Shown in pieces: positions 1 through 7,363 of a stretch of DNA of 64,000 nt. The notes beneath the pieces were generated by a model that was given only the letters and a program-made list of their open reading frames with translations, did no database searches and had not been told where the DNA came from. The position numbers were made by a program, and so were the translations under genes. Origin of the DNA: JBLEFH01 sp047345645 (GTDB lineage Bacteria; Pseudomonadota; Alphaproteobacteria; Rhodobacterales; Rhodobacteraceae); NCBI GenBank assembly GCA_047345645.1, contig JBLEFH010000001.1, one strand, 5' to 3'. Numbering within the stretch: position 1 is the first letter of the stretch; every line of letters starts with the position of its first letter.

Positions 1-404
1 GCGCGCATGATGCGGGCGGGCGCTCGGTCTCGCTCAATATCGTGCTGGAGTTCGAGCAGGAACCGAACCCCTACTGCACCCCCGAACTTGCCTTCAACTT
101 CCACTATTTCGCGATCCGCAAGATGCATTTCCTGATGCGGGCCAAGGCAATCACCGTGTTCCCCGGTGGTTTCGGGACGCTGGACGAGCTGTTTGAGTCG
201 CTCACGCTCATCCAGACAAAGCGGATGGACAAACTGCCCGTGATCCTGTTTGGCCGCGAGTTCTGGGAAAAGATTATCGACTGGGAAGCGCTCGCCGATG
301 CCGGGACGATCTCACCGGGCGATCTCGATCTTTTCGAATATGCGGAGAGCGCGGAAGAAGCGCTAGCTATTCTGGATCGCTGGGAGGCGGATCACGGAGA
401 ATAA
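1..404 (+). CDS. LOG-family protein, C-terminal part (5' end outside window)
   Basis: The reading frame is open from base 3, so the gene begins upstream of the window and only its last 133 codons are present. The PGGFGTLDELFE motif is the hallmark of the LOG / 'lysine decarboxylase-like' Rossmann family, whose studied members are cytokinin riboside 5'-monophosphate phosphoribohydrolases or nucleotide 5'-monophosphate nucleosidases. The upstream GGRS, FEQEPNPY and LTLIQTKR segments also fit the family. The glycine loop and the glutamate of GTLDE form the nucleotide-binding and catalytic site. The 3' end overlaps the convergent phytase-like gene by 38 bp. The family is clear, but the physiological substrate cannot be read from the sequence. 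Confidence 0.85.
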   Translation, partial: AHDAGGRSVSLNIVLEFEQEPNPYCTPELAFNFHYFAIRKMHFLMRAKAITVFPGGFGTLDELFESLTLIQTKRMDKLPVILFGREFWEKIIDWEALADAGTISPGDLDLFEYAESAEEALAILDRWEADHGE

Positions 405-1260
405 ACTCCACGATTTCCGTGCGTTGCAGCGGGAAAAAATTGTCGTCTGAGATCAGAGTGAGACGGGTGTTGCCGTCCTCATCCGCCCAGGCCGAAATCC
501 CTTCCATATTGTCGAGCTGGCCCATGGTGGTCTCGATCAGCGTGACGGCGTTGGTCGGCCCGGTCTCCGGGTCGAAGTCGAACATGCGGATGCGGCTACG
601 AAAGCCCAACAGACCCACATCGCGTTCCAGAACGAAAAGCTTGTTGTCCGGCCCAAGATCCGCGCCGGTCACAAGAAATTCGCCCTCGCGCGGGACCGAA
701 TAGGGGCGGCTCCAGGCTCCGTCCTTCCAGCGATGGATCGGGAATGGGCGGTCCAGTTGCCCGGAGCGCTCCGGGATCGCGTAAACCACGCCGTCGGCAT
801 CGTTGAAAAGCGCCTCGAACCCGCTGTTTTGCTGAAGACGGCGGATTGGGTCGTCGCGCGGAATGAGGGTCGCTCGATCGCCCGGCGCGGCAAAGGACGA
901 GATCCGGTGATTGCCCTCAAAACTCAGGAAAAATTCGCCGGATGGTAGCCGCGCCATGCCTTCCGCGTCGCTATGGACCGGCGGGACCGGCATATTGCGT
1001 GAGGTGCGGATGGCGGTGCGTTCGGTCGGGCGTGCGGCGGTGATCCGACCATTTTCGCGGGTAATCTCCCCCATCCACCATTGCCCGCGATCCGAGACGG
1101 CCACGAAGCGGTCCCCATCTTCGGTGATCTCGATGGCCGACAGCCCGCCGAAGGACTCCGTATCGCTGCGCAGGACCGCGCGCCCGTCGAGTTCCAACGC
1201 CGGAGAGCCCGCCGAGATCGGGAGGATCGCGGCGGTGATCAGGTCGATAATGCGGATCAT
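367..1260 (-). CDS. Phytase-like esterase-domain protein
   Basis: The 297-residue protein starts MIRIIDLI; this ATG overlaps the TGA of the upstream mepA as ATGA, which decides the start over a longer in-frame reading. The FGGLSAIEI, VAVSDRGQWW, HSDAEGMARL and NSGFEALF segments match the 'esterase-like activity of phytase' domain, a beta-propeller-like fold often exported. The first 20 residues are hydrophobic and could be a signal sequence ending near SAGSPA. It is coupled to mepA, so both products may act in the periplasm. The real substrate of this domain family is poorly defined, so no specific enzyme name is given. Confidence 0.75.
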   Translation of the reverse strand: MIRIIDLITAAILPISAGSPALELDGRAVLRSDTESFGGLSAIEITEDGDRFVAVSDRGQWWMGEITRENGRITAARPTERTAIRTSRNMPVPPVHSDAEGMARLPSGEFFLSFEGNHRISSFAAPGDRATLIPRDDPIRRLQQNSGFEALFNDADGVVYAIPERSGQLDRPFPIHRWKDGAWSRPYSVPREGEFLVTGADLGPDNKLFVLERDVGLLGFRSRIRMFDFDPETGPTNAVTLIETTMGQLDNMEGISAWADEDGNTRLTLISDDNFFPLQRTEIVEFILRDPPPSDPE

Positions 1261-2126
1261 CGGCTGTTCAGAACCTGCGCGCAGCCTGCCGGAAGGTCTG
1301 CCAGCCGCAATTCCGGCTTGGGCTGCGGCTTCGGCGCGTTCGGGTCGGGCGCCGGCGGGTTCACGATATCGCGCAACCACTGCGCCGCATCCGCGCAGCC
1401 ATCCCCCGGCGGCGGCGGCGCCTGATTAACGCAAGAGGTGTTGCCCGCAGGGCAGCTCAGCCGGACGTGGAAATGGTAATCATGCCCCCACCATGGGCGG
1501 ATTTTATTGAGAAAGGCGCGATCATTCGCGGGCGCTTCGGCGCACATGCGGTTCTTGATCGCGGGGTTCACGAAAATCCGGGCGACGCGCGGATCTTCGG
1601 CGGCGCGGCGAATGATCAGGTGATGCGCCTGCGTCCAGGCGCTGTTCACATTAACCTTGTCACCAGCCACCATCGTGTCCGACGAAATGCGCTCGCGATC
1701 CGCACGGCTGAGAGCGAGATTCAGCGCGGGCTTCAACCAGATATCCGCATCAAGCCCGACCTGATGGCTGGAATGCCCCGTGAGCATCGGCCCGCCCTTG
1801 GGCTGCGACATGTCGCCAATATAGAGCCCGCGCCACCCCACCTGCGCGGCATAACGACTCAAATCCTGCACGAAAGACACCGTGGTTGGCTGCGCCCAAT
1901 TGCGGTTGCGCGAAAGGCGCATGGCCTGCCATGTCGGGCCGGTCTCGGCGAGCTGCATATTCCCGGCCGCACAGCCACGCGCGTACTCGCCAATGGCCTG
2001 CGCTGTGAGGCTGCTCGCGGCGGTTTGCTCGGCACCGAAAAGCTGCTTGGCGGCTTGCGCGGCGGCGCTGGTGGGAATGCTGGCAAGTCCCGCGAGAAGG
2101 GCGGCGATCAGGGCGTTTTTTTTCAT
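1257..2126 (-). CDS. mepA: Penicillin-insensitive murein endopeptidase
   Basis: The 289-residue protein has a clean signal peptide (MKKNALIAALLAGLASIP...AAAQA), which fixes the start at the MKK codon rather than further upstream. The LAS-type zinc peptidase (M74) motifs are present: HSSHQVGLDADIW at about residues 118-130 and WWGHDYHFHVRL near the C-terminus, together supplying the zinc histidines and aspartate. MepA cleaves D-alanyl-meso-diaminopimelyl crosslinks in periplasmic peptidoglycan. A proline-rich tail follows the catalytic core, together with paired cysteines that may form disulfides. The gene is followed by the coupled phytase-like gene. Confidence 0.92.
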   Translation of the reverse strand: MKKNALIAALLAGLASIPTSAAAQAAKQLFGAEQTAASSLTAQAIGEYARGCAAGNMQLAETGPTWQAMRLSRNRNWAQPTTVSFVQDLSRYAAQVGWRGLYIGDMSQPKGGPMLTGHSSHQVGLDADIWLKPALNLALSRADRERISSDTMVAGDKVNVNSAWTQAHHLIIRRAAEDPRVARIFVNPAIKNRMCAEAPANDRAFLNKIRPWWGHDYHFHVRLSCPAGNTSCVNQAPPPPGDGCADAAQWLRDIVNPPAPDPNAPKPQPKPELRLADLPAGCAQVLNSR

Positions 2127-2148
2127 CTGCTCATGCCTTGTTGGTCGA

Positions 2149-3498
2149 TTATCGACGTGCCGCGTTTTGCGTGATTTTCGCGGGTCCGACACGCATCAGA
2201 AGACCATATCCGAGCAGGAAAAGCAAAATCACAGGTGCGACACCGAGGGGTTGGCTGTCGGTCACGCGGGTCGCGAAACCGATGAGGAGCGGTGCGAGAA
2301 ATGCGGTCGCTTTGCCGGTCATGGCGTAGAGGCCGAAGGCTTCGGTGATCGGGATTTCGTCCTTGGCCTGATGGACGAGCATGGTCCGCGAGGCGGCGCT
2401 CAGGGCCGCGCCGGCCGCGCCAATCATCCCGCCACAGCCGTAAAAGACGAGGTTCGGAAGGTTCGAGCCGTCGGCGACGCTCATGAACAGCACTTGATCG
2501 GGACGCGTGGTGATCACGGTGATCGAGGTGAGGATCAGGAGCAGGATGGCGACGCGGATCACCGGGCGCGGGCCGAAACGTTCATCGGCGAGACCGCCCA
2601 GAACGCCACCAATCGCGCCGATCAGCGCCGAGATGATCCCGAAAATGCCAAGATCGAAGCTGGTCCAGCCAAGTACGCCCGCCGCATAGATCGCGCCGAA
2701 AGTGTAGATGCCCGCCAGCGCGTCGCGGTAGAACATGGAAGCGAGCAGGTAGTTCAAAAGGTTCGGTTTTTTCGGCAAGCTGCGGATGGAGCGTGCCAAA
2801 TCGGAAAGCCCACTGGCTATGGTTCCGCGCACCGGTGCGACGTCGCGGGTCCAGAGGAAAAACGGGATAATGAAGATCAGAAACCAGAGCGCGGCGAAGG
2901 GTCCGGAGGCGCGGGCCGCGCCGCCTTCGATCTCGCCGAGGCCGAAGACAGGGCTAAGGCCGATCAGCGTGGTCTCCTTGCCATCGGCGGGCATAAAAAA
3001 CGCCAGCATGATAAACAGCGACACAATCCCGCCAACATAGCCGAGCGCCCAGCCGAAACCGGAGATGCGGCCCATTTGTTTGTCGTCGCCGAGATCGGGG
3101 AGCATCGCGTTGGTCACGACAATCATCAGCTCCGCGGCGATAAAGGCGGCGCAATAGGCGAGCGCCATGGGCAGAATCGGGCTGTCCGACGCGGCGTTCC
3201 AGAGGCCGAGCACACCCAGAACGTAGATCACGGCCAGCCCCGCAAACCACATTTTGCGCCGTCCGAGCGCGTCCGTCAGCGCGCCGAGGATCGGGGCGGC
3301 GAGGGCGACGGAGAGGGCCGCGACAAGGTTAATATCGGCCCATGCGGCTTGCCCGGCTGCGCCGCCGCCGTTGATCGCGGTCGCGATATAAGGCGCGAAC
3401 ACGAAGGTCAGGATGAGCGTGTAGAAGGGCTGGCTGGCCCAGTCGAAGAGCATCCAGCCCCAGATCGCGCGCTTCTCCATTCCCCGTGTCGTTTCCAT
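2149..3498 (-). CDS. MFS permease, UMF1/Atg22-like family
   Basis: This 449-residue protein has about 12 hydrophobic segments. The N-terminal WMLFDWASQPFYTLI signature is typical of the UMF1 (Atg22-like) branch of the major facilitator superfamily. The ALGRRKMW loop between helices 2 and 3 is the classical MFS motif. The start codon abuts the stop codon of the upstream thioesterase gene with no gap, so the two are probably co-translated. A second in-frame Met at residue 7 is an alternative start. Members of this family are predicted permeases of unknown substrate; amino-acid efflux is only an analogy with Atg22. Confidence 0.85.
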   Translation of the reverse strand: METTRGMEKRAIWGWMLFDWASQPFYTLILTFVFAPYIATAINGGGAAGQAAWADINLVAALSVALAAPILGALTDALGRRKMWFAGLAVIYVLGVLGLWNAASDSPILPMALAYCAAFIAAELMIVVTNAMLPDLGDDKQMGRISGFGWALGYVGGIVSLFIMLAFFMPADGKETTLIGLSPVFGLGEIEGGAARASGPFAALWFLIFIIPFFLWTRDVAPVRGTIASGLSDLARSIRSLPKKPNLLNYLLASMFYRDALAGIYTFGAIYAAGVLGWTSFDLGIFGIISALIGAIGGVLGGLADERFGPRPVIRVAILLLILTSITVITTRPDQVLFMSVADGSNLPNLVFYGCGGMIGAAGAALSAASRTMLVHQAKDEIPITEAFGLYAMTGKATAFLAPLLIGFATRVTDSQPLGVAPVILLFLLGYGLLMRVGPAKITQNAARR

Positions 3499-4029
3499 TC
3501 AGACCTCCGGCGGCCAGGTCCGGTGGACCTCGTTGTCAATCCAGCCCTGCACCCATCTGGGCAGTTCCGGCCGCCAGTCAGGACGGCCAAAGGCGTCGGC
3601 AATCCTGTCCGTTGCGACGATGCCGCTCTCATCCGTCGCCGCGAGCCGCAACAGCGCGGAATTGCAGCAGGTTTCGCCCAGCCACATACTCTGCATCATG
3701 TAAATAAACCGTTCATCGCGCCCGATGACGCCGGTCCGCAGGCGGAATTTGTTGAAAAGCCGCACCCGGCGGCGATAGCGCGGCGTGGAGCCGGCAACGG
3801 TGATGCCCCAACCCTTGTCCTTGAACGTGTCGATCGCGCCGACCCGGCGCATCCAGCTCAGTCGCCCAATATCGTAGAGCGTCAGCACGCGGCCATTATT
3901 CATCTCCATCCAGAAGTCGATATCGCCCGGATGGCACCGCATTTCAAATTCGTGGACATCTTCCAACTCAAGCTTGCTCATGTCCTTGGCGCGCCAGTAA
4001 TGCCAGCCGAATCTGAGTGCGGGATACAT
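3499..4029 (-). CDS. Acyl-CoA thioesterase, hotdog fold (4HBT-like)
   Basis: The 176-residue protein carries the hotdog thioesterase pattern GDIDFWMEMNNGRVLTLYDIGR, where the Asp and Asn-Asn-Gly turn precede the long central helix. The domain covers about residues 30-140. It resembles the thioesterase-like proteins common in Rhodobacterales and related to animal THEM6. It probably hydrolyses an acyl-CoA or acyl-carrier thioester in the cytoplasm; the chain length cannot be inferred. It lies directly upstream of the MFS permease with no intergenic base, suggesting a two-gene operon. Confidence 0.78.
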   Translation of the reverse strand: MYPALRFGWHYWRAKDMSKLELEDVHEFEMRCHPGDIDFWMEMNNGRVLTLYDIGRLSWMRRVGAIDTFKDKGWGITVAGSTPRYRRRVRLFNKFRLRTGVIGRDERFIYMMQSMWLGETCCNSALLRLAATDESGIVATDRIADAFGRPDWRPELPRWVQGWIDNEVHRTWPPEV

Positions 4030-4150
4030 CGGGTTCTCCTGAAAAGGGACGTGCGCGCAAAGCGATGCACGGGGGCGCGCGGCTTGTCAAACCTTGCGGC
4101 GCGTAAAACCCTGCCTTACCTAGAGTTGAACCGAGAAACGGAGCAATATC

Positions 4151-4432
4151 GTGACTTCACTTGCGCAAATTCTGCTGATGGTCCTCAATGTGGCCCAGTT
4201 CATCGTCATCGCCCATGTCATCATGAGCTGGCTGATCAGTTTCAACATTCTGAACCTGCACCAGCCGATTGTGCGGTCGATCTGGAACGGTCTCGAAGGG
4301 CTGCTGGCGCCGCTTTATGATCCGGTGCGGCGGATGTTGCCGCAGATGGGTGGTCTCGATTTCGCACCGCTCGTGGTGTTGCTCGGCATTTTCGCGCTGC
4401 AAACCATCATCATCAATAATCTGGTATACTGA
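4151..4432 (+). CDS. YggT family membrane protein
   Basis: This 93-residue protein starts with GTG, preceded by GGAG about nine bases upstream. It has two membrane helices (about residues 4-28 and 68-90) joined by the conserved PIVRSIWNGLEGLLAPLYDPVRRMLP stretch (positions about 38-64), which is diagnostic of one-repeat YggT proteins. The family is implicated in osmotic tolerance and, in some bacteria, in cell-division factor placement. Its stop overlaps the start of the DUF167 gene (TGATG), the usual yggT-yggU order. Confidence 0.9.
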   Translation: MTSLAQILLMVLNVAQFIVIAHVIMSWLISFNILNLHQPIVRSIWNGLEGLLAPLYDPVRRMLPQMGGLDFAPLVVLLGIFALQTIIINNLVY

Positions 4433-4743
4433 TGCCCGCCGAGGCGGGGACGGATGGCGTCCGGCTTCGGCTTCTGGCCAGTCCGCGCGCCAGCCGCACC
4501 GCCTTTGGGGATGTCGTGACCGCGCCGGACGGGCGTAAAGCGTTGAAAATAAAAGTGGCGGCTCCTCCAGTGGACGGGGCCGCCAATCGTTCGATCATTG
4601 ATTATCTCGCCAAGACGCTCGCCCTCCCGAAATCGGCCGTCGAGATCGACAAGGGCGCAACCGGACGGCTGAAAACCGTCCGTCTCAGTGGCGCGCCCGA
4701 GGAGATCATGGCGCGTTTGTCGCCTTATTTGGTAAAGGCCTGA
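4432..4743 (+). CDS. DUF167 / YggU family protein
   Basis: This 103-residue protein contains the family signature KIKVAAPPVDGAANRSIIDYLAK, followed by a beta strand-helix ending VEIDKGATGRLKTVRL, which is typical of UPF0235/YggU. The fold is known but the biochemical role is not. Its start overlaps the yggT stop by one base. Its 3' end overlaps the convergent msrA by 19 bp. Confidence 0.9.
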   Translation: MPAEAGTDGVRLRLLASPRASRTAFGDVVTAPDGRKALKIKVAAPPVDGAANRSIIDYLAKTLALPKSAVEIDKGATGRLKTVRLSGAPEEIMARLSPYLVKA

Positions 4744-5348
4744 TCGCCCCAGACCTGCCGCACCCGCTGATCGCGCCCGCACGCCTGACGGTAACGCTCA
4801 TAGGCATCAGCGCGTGTGATCACACCGAAACGGGTCAACGCCCGCGCGTCGGATTGGTAGTAATTCTGGTGATAATCTTCGGCGACCGTGAAGGTCGCGG
4901 CATCGAGGATCGGCGTCACCACGGTCTGGTCAAGCGCCGCTTCGGCCTCGGCTTTCACCTTCTCGGCAACCGCGCGTTCCTCCGGGGTGGCCACAAAAAT
5001 CGCCGTCCGGTAGCTTGACCCACGGTCGCAGAACTGCCCCCCATCATCGGTCACGTCCACAGTGCGCAGGAAATAGGTCAGCAGGTCTTCGGTCGGCAGA
5101 ACCGCCGGATCATAGCTGATCTTTACTGCTTCATAGTGGCCTGTGTTCCCGCCCGTCACCTGATCATAGGTTGGGTTCGGGGTGGTGCCGCCGGTATAGC
5201 CGGACACGGTGTCGCTCACGCCGTTCAGCTTGTCGAAATCGGCCTCAACGCACCAGAAACAGCCTCCCGCGACCACGATATCTGCGGCGGGAACCACGGT
5301 CGGCGTCAGGGCAAAGAGCGCGGCTGCGGCGAGTTTCGTTTTCATCAT
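4725..5348 (-). CDS. msrA: Peptide-methionine (S)-S-oxide reductase, exported
   Basis: The 207-residue protein contains the GGCFWCVEADF active site, with the catalytic Cys at about residue 30, and the SGYTGG...YDQVTGGNTGHYEAV core of MsrA. The N-terminus (MMKTKLAAAALFALTPTVVPAA) reads as a signal peptide, so this copy probably repairs oxidised methionine in the periplasm. GGAG six bases upstream of the first of two adjacent ATGs supports that start. The C-terminal segment keeps two further Cys candidates for resolving residues (CDRG and QACG). It is divergent from a methionine-rich small protein gene across a 394-bp gap. Confidence 0.92.
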   Translation of the reverse strand: MMKTKLAAAALFALTPTVVPAADIVVAGGCFWCVEADFDKLNGVSDTVSGYTGGTTPNPTYDQVTGGNTGHYEAVKISYDPAVLPTEDLLTYFLRTVDVTDDGGQFCDRGSSYRTAIFVATPEERAVAEKVKAEAEAALDQTVVTPILDAATFTVAEDYHQNYYQSDARALTRFGVITRADAYERYRQACGRDQRVRQVWGDQAFTK

Positions 5349-5742
5349 GGAACACTCCAACTTGTTTAATCATGCGGCCCGAGGGTCGGCGTCAACACTC
5401 CGCGTCCGACCCCTTCGATGCGCGTCATACACGGGCCTTCTGTCACATCTACGGTGAAAAAGCGATGAAAGTTGCGATCACATCCTGTCGTGCAGGGCGT
5501 TAAGCGAACGGTAAGATTGGTGAAGTAAGCAGGCGCGGACTGGTCGGATCCGGTTCGCTCGCGCGGCGCGCCGGAAATATTTCGAATAATGGTTAAAATT
5601 GAGGAGAGCCTGCGGACGCTGGTCAAAAGCGCGGTTTTGTGATTGAACTTACCTAGGGTCAGGCCATTAAGTGCTTGAACATAAATTTCTTCTGTGGTCT
5701 GAAAGAAGAAATAATGATGCTACATAACCTTATGGAGGCGTT
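5349..5742. other. Intergenic region between msrA and the methionine-rich protein gene
   Basis: This is the longest gene-free stretch in the window. Short open frames in it show no family features and no ribosome sites. It should hold the divergent promoters of msrA and the small gene. An 8-bp inverted repeat, ATTTCTTC and GAAGAAAT with a 12-base spacer, lies at 5685-5712, about 30 bases before the small gene's start, and is a candidate operator or 5' UTR hairpin. No tRNA or known RNA motif is visible. Confidence 0.5.
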
Positions 5743-6024
5743 ATGTTTTGTGGTTGGATGGATGTCGCGGCGACGGGAACGCAGATGGCGTTGCAGGCGG
5801 GCGATGTGATGTCTTGCCGCATCGGGCGCATGGCGCTTGGCCAGATGGGACTGGCCGAAATGACCGAAATGATGATGGAAAAGCCCTTCGCTTTTGCGGA
5901 GGCTCTGGGCGATGCGCAATTCGCGATGTTCACCGGCGAAGCGCCCGCGCAAATCGCCGTGGCGGCGCTCATTCCGATCCAGCGGACCGTGGCGCGCAAT
6001 GTCGCGCATTACCGCAAAGGTTAA
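5743..6024 (+). CDS. Small methionine-rich protein, Rhodobacterales type
   Basis: This 93-residue protein starts at an ATG with GGAGG seven bases upstream. It contains 11 methionines, including the runs GQMGLAEMTEMMMEKP and MDVAATGTQM, plus two cysteines (positions 3 and 25). It is predicted mostly helical, with a C-terminal segment PAQIAVAALIPIQRTVARNVAHYRKG. Similar short proteins in Rhodobacteraceae are often loosely annotated as 'antifreeze' proteins or have weak phasin-like character; I recall the resemblance but cannot test it. No signal peptide is seen. It is followed by a strong bidirectional terminator. Confidence 0.65.
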   Translation: MFCGWMDVAATGTQMALQAGDVMSCRIGRMALGQMGLAEMTEMMMEKPFAFAEALGDAQFAMFTGEAPAQIAVAALIPIQRTVARNVAHYRKG

Positions 6025-6050
6025 GTCAAAGCTTTAGATCGCAACGAGAA

Positions 6051-6075
6051 AGAGGGGCCGAAGCCCCTCTTTTTT
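6051..6075. terminator. Bidirectional Rho-independent terminator
   Basis: An 8-bp perfect stem, AGAGGGGC/GCCCCTCT, with a four-base loop (CGAA on plus, UUCG on minus) is followed by six T on the plus strand. On the minus strand the tail is TTTCTCG. It ends the small methionine-rich gene and argG, which converge on it. Confidence 0.9.
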
Positions 6076-6077
6076 GA

Positions 6078-7304
6078 TTATTTATTCCGGCGATCCCGTG
6101 CCGCGAGCAGTTTGAGCCGCAGCGCGTTAATCTTAATAAAGCCCGCCGCATCCTTCTGATCATAAGCGCCAGCGTCATCCTCGAAGGTGACGTGGGCTTC
6201 CGAATAGAGGCTCTCATCGGACCAGCGGCCCACCGTATGAACCGAGCCTTTGTAAAGTTTAAGGCGCACCGTGCCGGACACATGCTCCTGACTCTTGTCG
6301 ATCGCCGCCTGAAGCATTTCGCGCTCCGGGCTGAACCAAAAACCGTTATAAATCAACTCGGCATAGCGGGGCATCAACTCGTCTTTGAGATGCGCCGCGC
6401 CGCGGTCGAGGGTGATTTGCTCAATCCCCCGATGCGCTTCGAGCAGCACCGTGCCGCCGGGGGTCTCATAGATCCCGCGCGATTTCATGCCAACGAAACG
6501 TCCTTCAACGAGATCGAGACGGCCCACACCATGTTTGCCGCCAATCTCGTTCAGCTTGGTCAGCAGCGTCGCCGGGCTCATTGCCTCACCATTAATCGCG
6601 ACCGCATCACCTTTTTCGAACGTGATTTCAATATATTCGGGCGTATCCGGCGCTTTCTCCGGGTCGGTGGTGCGCTGGTAAACGTAATCGGGCGCTTCCT
6701 CCGCCGGATCTTCCAGAACCTTGCCCTCGGACGACGTGTGCAGCAGATTCGCATCGACGGAGAACGGCGCTTCGCCGCGCTTGTCCTTCGCGATAGGGAT
6801 CTGATTTTCCTCGGCAAATTGCAGAAGTTTGGTGCGGCTCGTCAGGTCCCACTCCCGCCACGGCGCGATCACTTTGATCTCCGGGTTCAGCGCATAGGCC
6901 GAAAGCTCAAACCGCACCTGATCATTGCCCTTGCCAGTGGCCCCATGCGCCACCGCGTCCGCACCGGTTTCCCCAGCGATTTCAACAAGACGTTTGGAAA
7001 TCAGCGGGCGCGCAATCGACGTGCCGAGCAGGTAAAGCCCCTCGTAAACCGCATTCGCGCGGAACATCGGGAATACAAAATCGCGGACAAACTCTTCGCG
7101 CACATCTTCGATAAAGATGTTTTCCGGTTTGATCCCAAGGAGTTCGGCCTTCTTACGCGCCGGCTCCAACTCTTCGCCCTGACCGAGATCGGCGGTGAAG
7201 GTCACGACTTCGCACCCATATTCCGTTTGCAGCCATTTCAGGATGATGGAGGTGTCGAGCCCCCCGGAATAGGCGAGAACCACTTTTTTAGGTTTATTGC
7301 TCAT
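6078..7304 (-). CDS. argG: Argininosuccinate synthase
   Basis: This is a full-length 408-residue enzyme. The AYSGGLDTS pyrophosphatase loop is at residues 10-18, and TSIARP, HGATGKGNDQVRFE and the SVDANLLHTSSEG segment are all present as in other ArgG proteins. It joins citrulline and aspartate using ATP in the penultimate cytoplasmic step of arginine synthesis. It stands alone, with no arg neighbours, and ends at the shared terminator. The start at MSNKPKKVVLAY fits the family's N-terminus. Confidence 0.97.
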   Translation of the reverse strand: MSNKPKKVVLAYSGGLDTSIILKWLQTEYGCEVVTFTADLGQGEELEPARKKAELLGIKPENIFIEDVREEFVRDFVFPMFRANAVYEGLYLLGTSIARPLISKRLVEIAGETGADAVAHGATGKGNDQVRFELSAYALNPEIKVIAPWREWDLTSRTKLLQFAEENQIPIAKDKRGEAPFSVDANLLHTSSEGKVLEDPAEEAPDYVYQRTTDPEKAPDTPEYIEITFEKGDAVAINGEAMSPATLLTKLNEIGGKHGVGRLDLVEGRFVGMKSRGIYETPGGTVLLEAHRGIEQITLDRGAAHLKDELMPRYAELIYNGFWFSPEREMLQAAIDKSQEHVSGTVRLKLYKGSVHTVGRWSDESLYSEAHVTFEDDAGAYDQKDAAGFIKINALRLKLLAARDRRNK

Positions 7305-7363
7305 ATCAATCCCCTTGGCTGGTTTTCTGCTCTCTAGGGCCTTGGACGCATCGCTGCAAGGGT

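Noticed and set aside
1882..4320. 812-codon open frame on plus strand opposite mepA, the MFS permease and the thioesterase
   Set aside because: It is low-complexity, Arg/Gly/Glu-rich antisense translation of three recognised minus-strand genes and has no family motif.
5366..5626. 86-codon minus-strand frame in the msrA upstream gap
   Set aside because: It has no ribosome site or domain and would overlap the expected msrA promoter region.
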